This document shows positions 48,268 to 57,183 of a stretch of 64,000 bases of DNA, piece by piece. Position 1 is the stretch's first letter. Every line of letters starts with the position of its first letter. The stretch covers positions 1 to 64,000 of the forward strand of contig JAHYIW010000018.1 of NCBI GenBank assembly GCA_019429445.1, written 5' to 3'. The stretch comes from Desulfuromonadaceae bacterium. Lineage in GTDB: Bacteria; Desulfobacterota; Desulfuromonadia; Desulfuromonadales; JAHYIW01. The notes beneath the pieces are model-generated. The model ran no database searches. It was given only the letters and a program-made list of their open reading frames with translations, and was not told the origin of the DNA. The position numbers and the translations under genes are program-made.

Positions 48268-49101
48268 ATGACGGAAAAGCTGGCAGTTTTTAAGGGCAAT
48301 GAAATTCGCCGCATCATTCACAACAATGAATGGTGGTTCGTGATAACAGATGTCGTTTCTGCTTTGACAGATTCGGTGAATCCATCCGACTATATCAAGA
48401 AAATGCGGAGTCGTGACAAGGAGTTAACCAAAGGGTGGGGACAAATTGTCACCCCCCTTTCAATTGAAACACCTGGCGGTAATCAGAAGCTCAACTGCGC
48501 CAACACTGAAGGCATCTTCCGTATCATCCAGTCGATCCCTTCCCCCAAGGCCGAACCCTTCAAACGCTGGCTGGCCAAGGTCGGCTATGAGCGCGTACAG
48601 GAAATCTAAGATCCCGAACTCGGCACCGCCCGTACCCGTGAGCTGTACCGCGCCAAGGGGTACTCGGAGGCCTGGATCGAAAAGCGCATGCGCGGCATCG
48701 CTGTCCGCGCTGAACTGACTGAAGAATGGAAGAATCGTGCCGTCGGTGAATCGGCTGAATACGCCATTTTGACAGCTGAAATCTCCAAGGCGACCTTCGG
48801 CGTGACCCCATCCGAGTACAGGGAAATGAAGCAGCTCGACCGCGAAAACCTGCGCGACCATATGACTGATCTGGAATTAATCTTCTCCATGCTCGGTGAG
48901 GCGGCTACTACAGAAATTACTCGCACTCAGGATGCGCGAGGTTTTGGCGAAAACAAAGTTGCGGCCAAAAAGGGGGGTTCGATCGCCGGTGAAGCACGCG
49001 AAAAATTGGAAGTGGAATCGGGGCGCAAGGTGGTGACAAAGGAAAACTACCTGGATGCGCCGGAAAGTCAAAAAAGACTGAAGAAGGAACAACCAAAATA
49101 A
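48268..49101 (+). pseudogene. BRO-family (DinD-like) gene interrupted by an in-frame stop
   Basis: One reading frame runs from ATG 48268 to 49101 except for TAA at 48607-48609. Before the stop: a BRO-N domain (AVFKGNEIRRIIHNNEWWFVITDVV ... EGIFRIIQSIPSPKAEPFKRWLAKVGYERVQEI). After it the frame resumes with DPELGTARTRELYRAKGYSEAWIEKRMRG, exactly as expected for DinD-like proteins, through 49101. A GAA-to-TAA change explains it. An independently translated C-terminal piece from ATG 48688 is possible. The gene is inserted between cas6e and cas1; function of the family is uncertain (DNA-damage- and phage-associated). Confidence 0.82.
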
Positions 49102-49122
49102 TCAGAAACGTGGGGGGAGCTC

Positions 49123-50335
<1,213 letters not shown>

Positions 50336-50406
50336 AATTGAGTAAAAAAGCTGGTAGAATTTAACGCTCATTGAAAAGTGAATAATTTCAGAGAGATAGA
50401 AGAAGT
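50336..50406 (+). promoter_or_regulatory. CRISPR leader
   Basis: 71-bp A/T-rich stretch between the cas2 stop and the first repeat. In type I-E systems the leader carries the array promoter and guides insertion of new spacers, so the youngest spacers are at this end. No IHF site was confidently recognised. Confidence 0.75.
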
Positions 50407-51228
50407 GAGTTCCCCGCACCCGCGGGGATGAACCGATCGAGCTGCTGCCCGTATTGCAGCACCTGAAGAGTTCCCCGCACCCGCGGGGATGAACCGCGTC
50501 CGTGCAGGCGCAGCTATAAAAACACATGGAGTTCCCCGCACCCGCGGGGATGAACCGTTCCATGCTGGCCGCCATCACCGCCGCCGCCGGAGTTCCCCGC
50601 ACCCGCGGGGATGAACCGTCAATCAAGCCTCACGTTAAGGACTCTACAGCGAGTTCCCCGCACCCGCGGGGATGAACCGGTATGCCAGATTGAGCAATGC
50701 CCCTGCATCTGGAGTTCCCCGCACCCGCGGGGATGAACCGTCCTTAAAATTGATCGGCGTGAGTTTGTTGAGGAGTTCCCCGCACCCGCGGGGATGAACC
50801 GACCGCCTGTGGATGCTCGTGTCCGACGCCGAAGAGTTCCCCGCACCCGCGGGGATGAACCGTCACCAAGGGCGCTGCCACTGCCGCCGCCGCCGAGTTC
50901 CCCGCACCCGCGGGGATGAACCGGTTCTTAAAATTGATCGGCGTGAGTTTGTTGAGAGTTCCCCGCACCCGCGGGGATGAACCGGCTTGGGCGCGGGTAT
51001 ATTCGTTCCATAGACTGAGTTCCCCGCACCCGCGGGGATGAACCGCCGATTATTCCTCCCATCAACCGCTCAGTGACGAGTTCCCCGCACCCGCGGGGAT
51101 GAACCGGTCGGTGATTATACCCTGACCATCATCGAGCCGAGTTCCCCGCACCCGCGGGGATGAACCGACATACACAATGCAATACTAGAAGCCGGGGATG
51201 AGTTCCCCGCACCCGCGGGGATGAACCG
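50407..51228 (+). CRISPR. CRISPR array, leader-proximal part: 14 repeats, 13 spacers
   Basis: Repeats of 29 bp begin GAGTTCCCCGC and end GGGGATGAACCG, with a CCCCGC/GCGGGG stem, the type I-E pattern. Starts are 50407, 50468, 50529, 50590, 50651, 50712, 50773, 50834, 50895, 50956, 51017, 51078, 51139 and 51200, a strict 61-bp period (32-nt spacers). All repeats look identical. The spacers after repeats 6 and 9 are nearly the same sequence. The last repeat is followed by 22 bases of a spacer that is interrupted by the integrative element. Confidence 0.99.
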
Positions 51229-51240
51229 GCCCGATAGGTC

Positions 51241-51250
51241 GCCTCCGGAG
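51241..51250 (+). other. Left attachment core
   Basis: GCCTCCGGAG, directly preceded by 12 spacer bases and the last proximal repeat. It contains the palindrome CTCCGGAG. Identical to 57164-57173. Confidence 0.85.
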
Positions 51251-51391
51251 GGCAAAAAACGACTATTTCAGGGTAAAAACGAGTAAACAAGAGACAACCA
51301 AAAAGAACAAAAACCACTTGATAAATTAAATGGTTAAGTTTACTATCTTGTTTATTGGTGTTTTCTGAATATACACCGTTTTTTATTCTCT

Positions 51392-51415
51392 CCGGAACAC
51401 ATAGGGAATTTTTTT
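51392..51415 (+). repeat. 24-bp direct repeat, left copy (possible integrase arm site)
   Basis: CCGGAACACATAGGGAATT followed by five T; identical to 57052-57075. It lies between the left core and the integrase start, the expected place for an arm-type recombinase or excisionase site. Confidence 0.7.
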
Positions 51416-51435
51416 TTGAAGGGAATAGCCTTGAT

Positions 51436-52683
51436 ATGAAAGCGAAAATTGACAAAAAACTGTTAAAAAACCTGTCTCCAAATGCCACTTTGATCGATAT
51501 TTACGACACAGGACACCCCGGATTAGTATTGCGGGTACTCCCAAGCGGCACCATGACTTATTTTTTAGTTTACCATATTGATGGCCGTAAACGCCGAATG
51601 AAGATCGGGAACGCGGCAACGATGACCCCCACGCAAGCGCGTGACGTTTGCCGAATCAAGGCCGCAGAAGTAGCCTTTGGCGGTGACCCCGGAAAAGACC
51701 TCCTCCTGAAACGCACAGAACGCGTTGAAGCAAAAGGAAAGACCGTTGGCGGATACTTTGAGCTGACATATAAACCAATGATCGAAGAGCGAGACAAAAG
51801 CGGAAAAGCAACCGCCGCAAGAATCAAGGCTTGCTTTGAACAGGATTTTTTCAATAAAGCACTCTCGGAAGTTACGCCACTTATGATTCATGCGTGGAGA
51901 AAAAAACGCTTGGCCTCCGTGACCCCGCACACAGTGAACCGCGACGAAAACGCATTTAAAGCGATGCTGGCCAACGCCGCTGAAATGGGCAAGATCGCCA
52001 AGTCACCGTTGGCGGGAATGAAAAAAATAAAGTGCGCCGACAATAGCCGCGTGCGGTACCTGTCCAAAGATGAACAAGACCGCCTTCACGCTGCCCTTGA
52101 TCAACGCGAGCGAAACGCAATAGACGCCCGCCACCGGCTGAACGAATGGCGACGGCAGCGCAACCTTGACCCGTTGCCCGCGTTCCCCGAAGCAGGGTTT
52201 ATTGACCACCTGCAACCAATAATTATTTTGGCGATGAATACCGGCCTCCGCCGGGGGGAATTGTTCAGCCTGCTATGGTCTGACCTCGACCTGATCAATA
52301 ATAGTTTGACTGTACGTGCCGCCGCTGCAAAAGGCGCAAGAAAGCGCCATGTTCCTCTAAACAAAACCGCCCGCGCCATGTTGAAACGCTGGGGGAAAGA
52401 CAAAGACACCTCCGGCCTTGTGTTCCCCGGCAAAGGGGGCAAGCGTCTTGATAATATTTCGACATCATGGAGCAATCTTCTGACCGCTGCACAGATCGAT
52501 GGGTTTAACTTCCACGACCTGCGCCACCATTTCGCCACCATGACACTAAAGGCCGGTTGTGACATTGTCACCCTCTCAAAGTTACTTGGTCACAAAACGC
52601 TTGAAATGACCCTGCGTTACGCCCACGTCACCGACGAAGCAGCGGTTTCCGCCGTTGACCGACTGGCCGAGGGTGGAGTATGA
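51436..52683 (+). CDS. int: Tyrosine-family site-specific integrase
   Basis: 415 aa. N-terminal arm-binding DUF4102-like domain (LVLRVLPSGTMTYFLVYHIDGRKRRMKIGNAATMTPTQARD), a core-binding region and a catalytic domain with R272 (GLRRGEL), H360 and R363 (HDLRHHF), H386 (LGHKTLEM) and Y395 as the nucleophile. It should catalyse integration at tRNA-type sites. ATG 51436 follows AAGGG; the frame extends upstream to 51355 but through the 24-bp repeat. It overlaps the next gene by 4 bp. Confidence 0.93.
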   Translation: MKAKIDKKLLKNLSPNATLIDIYDTGHPGLVLRVLPSGTMTYFLVYHIDGRKRRMKIGNAATMTPTQARDVCRIKAAEVAFGGDPGKDLLLKRTERVEAKGKTVGGYFELTYKPMIEERDKSGKATAARIKACFEQDFFNKALSEVTPLMIHAWRKKRLASVTPHTVNRDENAFKAMLANAAEMGKIAKSPLAGMKKIKCADNSRVRYLSKDEQDRLHAALDQRERNAIDARHRLNEWRRQRNLDPLPAFPEAGFIDHLQPIIILAMNTGLRRGELFSLLWSDLDLINNSLTVRAAAAKGARKRHVPLNKTARAMLKRWGKDKDTSGLVFPGKGGKRLDNISTSWSNLLTAAQIDGFNFHDLRHHFATMTLKAGCDIVTLSKLLGHKTLEMTLRYAHVTDEAAVSAVDRLAEGGV

Positions 52684-53324
52684 AGCAGCGAACTTATAAA
52701 GCGCACCACCTGACCGCTGAGTCAAGGGCGAATCTTTACGAGCTGGCACTTGATGCTGGCGACCGTTTTAACCGGAAACACTTTAAATGCCCACACCGCG
52801 TTAAAAATTCAATCAAGGCCGGGGAGCCGCGCGGCTGGGGGCCGAATTGTAAGGGCGAAAAGTGTTCAGGGAGTCTAGTCGGAAGAATTGACCTTGCAAG
52901 CAAAATTCAAGAGGCAATGAATCTTGCCGAGATCGAAAAGGCCGGACTGCTTCATTCAAGAACAACGTGGGCCGGGGAGTATAGCCCGGCACGCGGCTTA
53001 AAACGGATTGAGGCGGCAATCAGGCGCGCCGAAGCAGCGGGCAGGGATACAACCATAATGCGCCGCAACGCTGAGCGGTTCCGGCAAGCAATCGACACCC
53101 GACCGGGCCGCAAAGGTGGCCGCAAGGGAAACCGCCGCATTGATGGACAAGAAACAAGGCTGGCGATTGCGGTTGCAGAGATATTGAAACAAGTTGGCGC
53201 CCCCGTCCATGATTATGCAGGCGACTCCGTGGGCCAACAGGTTATATTTGAGGCCGTGGCGGCTGTTTTCGGGCCACTGTCTGAAGAAAAAAAAGAGACA
53301 ATCCGCAACGCTATCAAAAGATAA
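52680..53324 (+). CDS. Hypothetical protein of the integrative element
   Basis: 214 aa, not recognised. Basic, with a possible zinc-type cluster near residues 37-60 (CPHRV ... CKGEKC) and a later arginine/glycine-rich stretch (RPGRKGGRKGNRR). Its start overlaps the integrase stop (ATGA), so it is co-translated. No membrane segment. It could act in DNA binding, but this is only inference. Confidence 0.6.
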   Translation: MKQRTYKAHHLTAESRANLYELALDAGDRFNRKHFKCPHRVKNSIKAGEPRGWGPNCKGEKCSGSLVGRIDLASKIQEAMNLAEIEKAGLLHSRTTWAGEYSPARGLKRIEAAIRRAEAAGRDTTIMRRNAERFRQAIDTRPGRKGGRKGNRRIDGQETRLAIAVAEILKQVGAPVHDYAGDSVGQQVIFEAVAAVFGPLSEEKKETIRNAIKR

Positions 53325-53428
53325 CCCCCCCCCGCAAAAAAAAATGCAAAAAGACAATTAAGCGGGATTTTTTCCCGCCCTTCCACGCTGTAACCTCCAA
53401 GAAACAATGAGACATAGGAGGCTACCCC

Positions 53429-53680
53429 ATGCAACCCACCACACCCGAATCAGCAGTCTTAAACGAATGCGCCGCAGCAACTTATGTTGGCGTAAGTACG
53501 CAGTTCTTGCGGCAGTCGCGACACTATGGAACCCGACCCGGTCACGCTGAAGGGCCGCCGTTCGTCCGCCTTGGCGGTGGGCGGGCGATTCGATATTTAA
53601 AAGCCGACCTTGACGCGTGGTTGCAAAATCACCGCTGCGAGCCAACCCCGTTACCGGCAGAATTCAAGAGGGGTAATTAA
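53429..53680 (+). CDS. AlpA/MerR-like helix-turn-helix protein (possible excisionase)
   Basis: 83 aa. LNECAAATYVGVSTQFLRQSR followed by FVRLGGGRAIRYLKADLDAWL is the compact winged-helix pattern of AlpA/excisionase-type (HTH_17) proteins. Such proteins regulate or direct integrase excision in P4-like satellites. ATG 53429 follows AGGAGG. It lies in the element after a 104-bp noncoding gap. Confidence 0.78.
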   Translation: MQPTTPESAVLNECAAATYVGVSTQFLRQSRHYGTRPGHAEGPPFVRLGGGRAIRYLKADLDAWLQNHRCEPTPLPAEFKRGN

Positions 53681-53682
53681 CG

Positions 53683-53958
53683 ATGACCGGAAACACAAAA
53701 GCCGCGGGAGGGACCGCGGCAATTGCGAAACAAAAAACTAACTTCGATGACTCAAACCATACCGCACCCCGCCGCTCACGTCAAGCGCAAACCGCTGACC
53801 TTCCACGCCGGCACCCGGAATTCGTCGTTGAATATGGAATTTACTTCTATCACCTCCGCCGTGCGGCAGTCGCCGGGAACGATCAAGCCCGCCGGATTCT
53901 TTGCCGCTTCGAGACCGCCGCACGTTTGGCCGACCGTGCCGAAGGATGGAAAATATGA
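53683..53958 (+). CDS. Small hypothetical protein of the integrative element
   Basis: 91 aa, not recognised. N-terminus is low-complexity (TKAAGGTAAIAK), the C-terminal half is helical and mixed charge (FYHLRRAAVAGNDQARRILCRFETAARLADRAEGW). Overlaps the ATPase gene by 4 bp (ATGA), which supports it being translated. Confidence 0.5.
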   Translation: MTGNTKAAGGTAAIAKQKTNFDDSNHTAPRRSRQAQTADLPRRHPEFVVEYGIYFYHLRRAAVAGNDQARRILCRFETAARLADRAEGWKI

Positions 53959-55169
53959 CATATCTACCGCCGGGCTACACCCCAGACTTCGAGACCGACC
54001 CTGAAGGGTTCGCCGTTCATCAGGCCATGCAACTATCAGCACCGCCAGACGATCACGCCGCACCGGTCAAATCTGAGCGCCGAAAATTAGCCTTCACCGA
54101 TCTTGCCGAGACAATCGACAGCCCGGTTATTTTTGACTGGTTAATCGACGAACTCATTGAGGCAGAAACCACCGGCGCGATATTCGGAGCCAGCACAGCC
54201 GGAAAATCTTTTTTCGCCGTTGACCTCGCGGCTGCAGTGGCAACCGGCGGTGAATTTCTCGGCCACCGTGTCATGAAACAAGGGCCGGTCATTTATCTGG
54301 CCCTTGAGGGCGCAAGAGGGATTCCGCGCCGATTTAAAGCTTGCTATGCCCACCGTGGCGAAGACTACCAAACAGGGCAAGTTTTTTGTTGTTCCGGGCC
54401 GTTAACCTTTGACCGGGCAAGTACCGCCGAGCTGATCGGCGCAATTGAGGCCGCAAGTATTCCGCCGGTGCTGATCGTTATCGACACTTTGGCGCGATCG
54501 TTTGCCGGCAACGAGAACGACGCCGGAGACATGATGCGCTTCATCAATTCGGTCGACGAAATCCGCAACCACTTCACGGCGACGATGTTGATTATTCATC
54601 ACACGGGGCACGGCGCTGAAACATCTGGACGCGCACGCGGTTCAAGTACGTTTCGTGCCGCCATGGATTTTGAAATTTTGATCGACAAGAACGCCAACAC
54701 CGTGACCTTCACAAAAATGAAAGACGCCGAGACACCGCCGCCGATGAGCTACCGCCTTGAGAGCCACGAAGATTCAGCAGTTTTTGTTTGTGACGGAACC
54801 GCCTCACCTCATGCCGGAGGGCCACGGTTATCAGCTGGCGAGCAGTTGGGTATCGATACGCTGGCGAGCATTCCACAACCGGCCCACCTTGATGACTGGC
54901 GACAAGCGTTTTATGCGAGAAGCACCGCCGACAGTTTGGACGGAAAGCGACAAGCATTTCACCGAGCAAGAACAGGTCTACAGCACAAGGGAACGATCAC
55001 CGTCAACGACGATCATTATTCATTATCAGAGCGTGACAACCGTGACACCCCTATACCCCCTGTCACGCTGTCACGCTACGATTCAGACCGTGACGCCGTG
55101 ACTTGTCACGCTCCTGTCACGGTTGTCACGCATGATGATGACCTTCTAAACGTCGATTTTGAGAGGTGA
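53955..55169 (+). CDS. RepA-like AAA/RecA-fold ATPase
   Basis: 404 aa. Walker A GASTAGKSFFAVDLA, Walker B VLIVIDTLAR and IIHHTGHG are the features of the RSF1010 RepA / AAA_25 helicase family, which act as hexameric replicative helicases on plasmids and integrative elements. ATG 53955 follows GAAGGA and overlaps the previous stop; ATG 53946 is an alternative. The last 40 residues are rich in DRDTP and VTHDD-type repeats (near the GTGACA-rich DNA at 55030-55135), a low-complexity tail. It may let the element replicate after excision. Confidence 0.82.
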   Translation: MTYLPPGYTPDFETDPEGFAVHQAMQLSAPPDDHAAPVKSERRKLAFTDLAETIDSPVIFDWLIDELIEAETTGAIFGASTAGKSFFAVDLAAAVATGGEFLGHRVMKQGPVIYLALEGARGIPRRFKACYAHRGEDYQTGQVFCCSGPLTFDRASTAELIGAIEAASIPPVLIVIDTLARSFAGNENDAGDMMRFINSVDEIRNHFTATMLIIHHTGHGAETSGRARGSSTFRAAMDFEILIDKNANTVTFTKMKDAETPPPMSYRLESHEDSAVFVCDGTASPHAGGPRLSAGEQLGIDTLASIPQPAHLDDWRQAFYARSTADSLDGKRQAFHRARTGLQHKGTITVNDDHYSLSERDNRDTPIPPVTLSRYDSDRDAVTCHAPVTVVTHDDDLLNVDFER

Positions 55170-55173
55170 GCCA

Positions 55174-55518
55174 ATGGACTTTTATATCACTGTGAAACCT
55201 TTCCGGTGCCGGGGCGAACTGGTCAAACCCGGTGAAGTTCTGGAAATCCCGGATGACATTGTTGGTCAACTCGGAGATCGTGTTGAGCGTGCCGACTGTT
55301 ACCGAATGCTTCAAGCAACCACCGAGCGCCTGAACGCGCAATCGTGTTGGCCAGAAGATTTTCGGCAGCGGATGCCGCCCGACGTACGGAGGCAGATTGT
55401 GGAGCTGGAGCGTCAGCTTGATGATTCAATTTCCGACGGCGACGTTGAAACGACCGTCAAAAAATTGACGGAATGGGAGATAGTTCTACTTGAGCAACTG
55501 AAGCGGCAGCAGCACTGA
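55174..55518 (+). CDS. Hypothetical protein of the integrative element
   Basis: 114 aa, not recognised. N-terminal part has a short beta-rich segment (FYITVKPFRCRGELVKPGEVLEIPDDIV) resembling the small domains found in phage hypothetical proteins; C-terminal part is a helix (VRRQIVELERQLDDSISD). ATG 55174 follows GAGGTGAG. Four bases after the ATPase stop. Confidence 0.6.
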   Translation: MDFYITVKPFRCRGELVKPGEVLEIPDDIVGQLGDRVERADCYRMLQATTERLNAQSCWPEDFRQRMPPDVRRQIVELERQLDDSISDGDVETTVKKLTEWEIVLLEQLKRQQH

Positions 55519-55530
55519 AAGGGCAAAAAA

Positions 55531-55785
55531 ATGACCACAAAAAAACCAGCAATTATCAACGATCCAGAATACTTACCGGACAAGGTACCCCGCATTGCTT
55601 TATCAAAAGTCGGGCATGTGCGGAGCGAGCTGGCCAGCGTCTACCGACAAGCCAGAAACGGCAAGGTCGACCTGAGCGACGCGACAAAGCTTGCATATAT
55701 CTTGGTGGCAATCGGCAGGTTAATTACCGACCACGAACTTGAAAAACGGATTGAAGCACTGGAGGACCGGAACGATGAATCTTGA
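55531..55785 (+). CDS. Small hypothetical protein of the integrative element
   Basis: 84 aa, not recognised. Helical, e.g. RSELASVYRQARNGKVDLSDATKLAYILVAIGRLI and ELEKRIEALEDR (short coiled coil). Overlaps the next gene by 11 bp. The DLSDATKLAYIL pattern is common in small phage/element proteins of unknown function. Confidence 0.55.
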   Translation: MTTKKPAIINDPEYLPDKVPRIALSKVGHVRSELASVYRQARNGKVDLSDATKLAYILVAIGRLITDHELEKRIEALEDRNDES

Positions 55786-56149
55786 AAAACGACTGGCAAA
55801 ACTTGAGCAGCGCCACGGCAGCGACGTTCCAGAAAGCTTGTTCATGTTGGAGTGTTGGCAGCATTGGAACATGTGTCCGCGCCTGCCATTTGAGACCGCC
55901 GAACAGGCCGAAGAGTTGCGCGGCTGGGGGCACCCGGAAAATAGTTATCAGCGACCTGAGCCGCCCCAAGATGATGCCGATTTGCTCTTGTCCGTCGCCT
56001 ATTCGAACGCCAGCAGAATCGGGCTGACCACCGCGCCGGATGCCGATGCCTACCGCCGTGAACGACTCGCATACTACCGCGCCGGGCACCTCGACCTGAT
56101 CCACACGGCCATTATTAAATCATTTTATGACCGCAAAGACCCGGCCTAA
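55775..56149 (+). CDS. Hypothetical protein of the integrative element
   Basis: 124 aa, not recognised. Begins MNLEKRLAKLEQRHG (short coiled coil) followed by an acidic, tryptophan-containing middle (CWQHWNMCPRLPFET) and a helical end. ATG 55775 follows GGAGG (55761-55765) inside the previous gene, which supports translation. Confidence 0.55.
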   Translation: MNLEKRLAKLEQRHGSDVPESLFMLECWQHWNMCPRLPFETAEQAEELRGWGHPENSYQRPEPPQDDADLLLSVAYSNASRIGLTTAPDADAYRRERLAYYRAGHLDLIHTAIIKSFYDRKDPA

Positions 56150-56194
56150 CGGCCACCAACCGGGCATGACGCCCAAAACGAAAGGAACACCATT

Positions 56195-56797
56195 ATGTGG
56201 AACGCACTGAATTCAAGACTCCAACCGGCAGTTGACAAAATCACCGACGATGGATTGCGGTACTCTACCACCCAAAAAATGAAAGAGATTGTCGCCGCCG
56301 AACAGACTTTCAGGCAGGAGGAACGGCGGTTAACAAACGACCGGAATCTTTCCGCCCAAGGGAAGTCCGAGAAAATCCGGGCCGCCGCCAAGGAAGCACG
56401 TGAGAAAATCGAAGCTATCGTCGCCCGCGACCTGTACAAGTCGGATGCTGAAACAATTCTTGCGGAACTTCCGAAAAACGAGTACGGCGACCCAATTTTG
56501 CTCCAACTTCAGGGCCAAGAATTCCGCCGGTCGCTGGAAAACACAAACCCGGAATTGGTCAAGGTAAACTACTTGGCCGAAATTTTGGAGGGCGACACCC
56601 CGCTGGTTAGATACCTTGAAACGTCGCCTTGTCCGCCGGATTATGTGACGGACGACACCCGAGCTACGTCACGCCTTGTACGGTTGGCCCTCAATCACCC
56701 AACAAAAGCCAAAAAACTGAAAGACTTGCAGACCGCCGCTGAGGCATGGAAAATCTACTCCAATGCCGCAATTCAGTTGCTATCGCGGTACGTTTAA
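56195..56797 (+). CDS. Hypothetical protein of the integrative element
   Basis: 200 aa, not recognised. Long charged helices (MKEIVAAEQTFRQEERRLTNDR, AAKEAREKIEAIVARDLYKSD) resemble phage coiled-coil proteins. Preceded by AAAGGA at 56180-56185 and followed by a terminator. Last gene of the element operon. Confidence 0.6.
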   Translation: MWNALNSRLQPAVDKITDDGLRYSTTQKMKEIVAAEQTFRQEERRLTNDRNLSAQGKSEKIRAAAKEAREKIEAIVARDLYKSDAETILAELPKNEYGDPILLQLQGQEFRRSLENTNPELVKVNYLAEILEGDTPLVRYLETSPCPPDYVTDDTRATSRLVRLALNHPTKAKKLKDLQTAAEAWKIYSNAAIQLLSRYV

Positions 56798-56817
56798 GAG
56801 ACAGTCACGCAGCACGC

Positions 56818-56858
56818 AAAGCGGTTCACTTCTAACGAGGTGGGCCGCTTTTTTTTGC
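56818..56858 (+). terminator. Terminator of the element's gene cluster
   Basis: AAAGCGG (56818-56824) pairs with CCGCTTT (56845-56851) and is followed by further T residues; inner bases CAC/GTG add to the stem. Confidence 0.8.
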
Positions 56859-57051
56859 GCCGGTTTCGTTTTATTTTCCGTCAATCAATTTCACACAGTG
56901 AAATCATGTTACAGAAACTATGCGGAACGGTTCTTGCCGATATCTTGACGTTCTGCCAGATAGAACGAAACCCGCGCACCTCTTTTCAGCATAAGCCGCC
57001 GGAACCTGATCACCCCCTTGAAGTTTTTTGGAGCGGTGTTTGTCTGTTTCA

Positions 57052-57075
57052 CCGGAACACATAGGGAATTTTTTT
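57052..57075 (+). repeat. 24-bp direct repeat, right copy (possible integrase arm site)
   Basis: Exact copy of 51392-51415, 88 bp inside the right core. In the excised circle both copies would flank the attachment site, as arm-type sites do. Confidence 0.7.
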
Positions 57076-57090
57076 AAAATCACATCAAAA

Positions 57091-57128
57091 AAGGGGCAGC
57101 CAAAAACTGGCTAACCCCTTGATTTTAT
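57091..57128 (+). terminator. Hairpin near the right end of the element
   Basis: AAGGGG and AGCCA (57091-57101) pair with TGGCT and CCCCTT (57108-57120), followed by GATTTTATT. It may end transcripts before they enter the distal array. Confidence 0.6.
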
Positions 57129-57173
57129 TGGCGCGCGATGCAGGATTCGAACCTGCGACCTCTGCCTCCGGAG
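57129..57173 (-). other. 3' half of tRNA-Arg(CCG) carried by the element (not an intact tRNA)
   Basis: On the minus strand the 45 bases correspond to tRNA positions 32-76: anticodon loop CTCCGGA (anticodon CCG), 5-base variable loop, T arm GCAGG-TTCGAAT-CCTGC, acceptor 3' strand and CCA. Beyond the core the sequence is CRISPR spacer and cannot form the anticodon stem, so no 5' half exists. Elements that target tRNA genes carry such a 3' end to restore the gene after insertion. Confidence 0.85.
57164..57173 (+). other. Right attachment core
   Basis: GCCTCCGGAG, identical to 51241-51250, followed by ten bases that complete the interrupted spacer before the repeat at 57184. Confidence 0.85.
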
Positions 57174-57183
57174 TGCGGTAGTC

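Larger units (their letters stand above)
51241..57173 (+). mobile_element. Integrative element inserted within a CRISPR spacer
   Basis: Bounded by the 10-bp core GCCTCCGGAG at 51241-51250 and 57164-57173 (5,923 bp between equal points). Joining 51229-51250 to 57174-57183 rebuilds exactly one 32-nt spacer flanked by perfect repeats. Contents: tyrosine integrase, unknown ORF, AlpA-like HTH, unknown ORF, RepA-like ATPase and four further unknown ORFs, then a terminator, a direct repeat shared with the left end and the 3' half of tRNA-Arg. No structural phage or conjugation genes, so it resembles a satellite or small genomic island. Confidence 0.93.

Noticed and set aside
48607-48609. Stop codon in the BRO gene as a programmed recoding (selenocysteine or readthrough) site
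   Set aside because: The codon is TAA, with no recoding signal seen; a nonsense mutation is more likely.
57129-57183. An intact tRNA-Arg gene on the minus strand
   Set aside because: Only positions 32-76 are tRNA; the upstream bases do not form the anticodon stem and are CRISPR spacer.
51229-57183. The interrupted spacer targets the element itself
   Set aside because: Only the 10-bp core is shared between the rebuilt spacer and the element's junction; the flanks differ on both sides.
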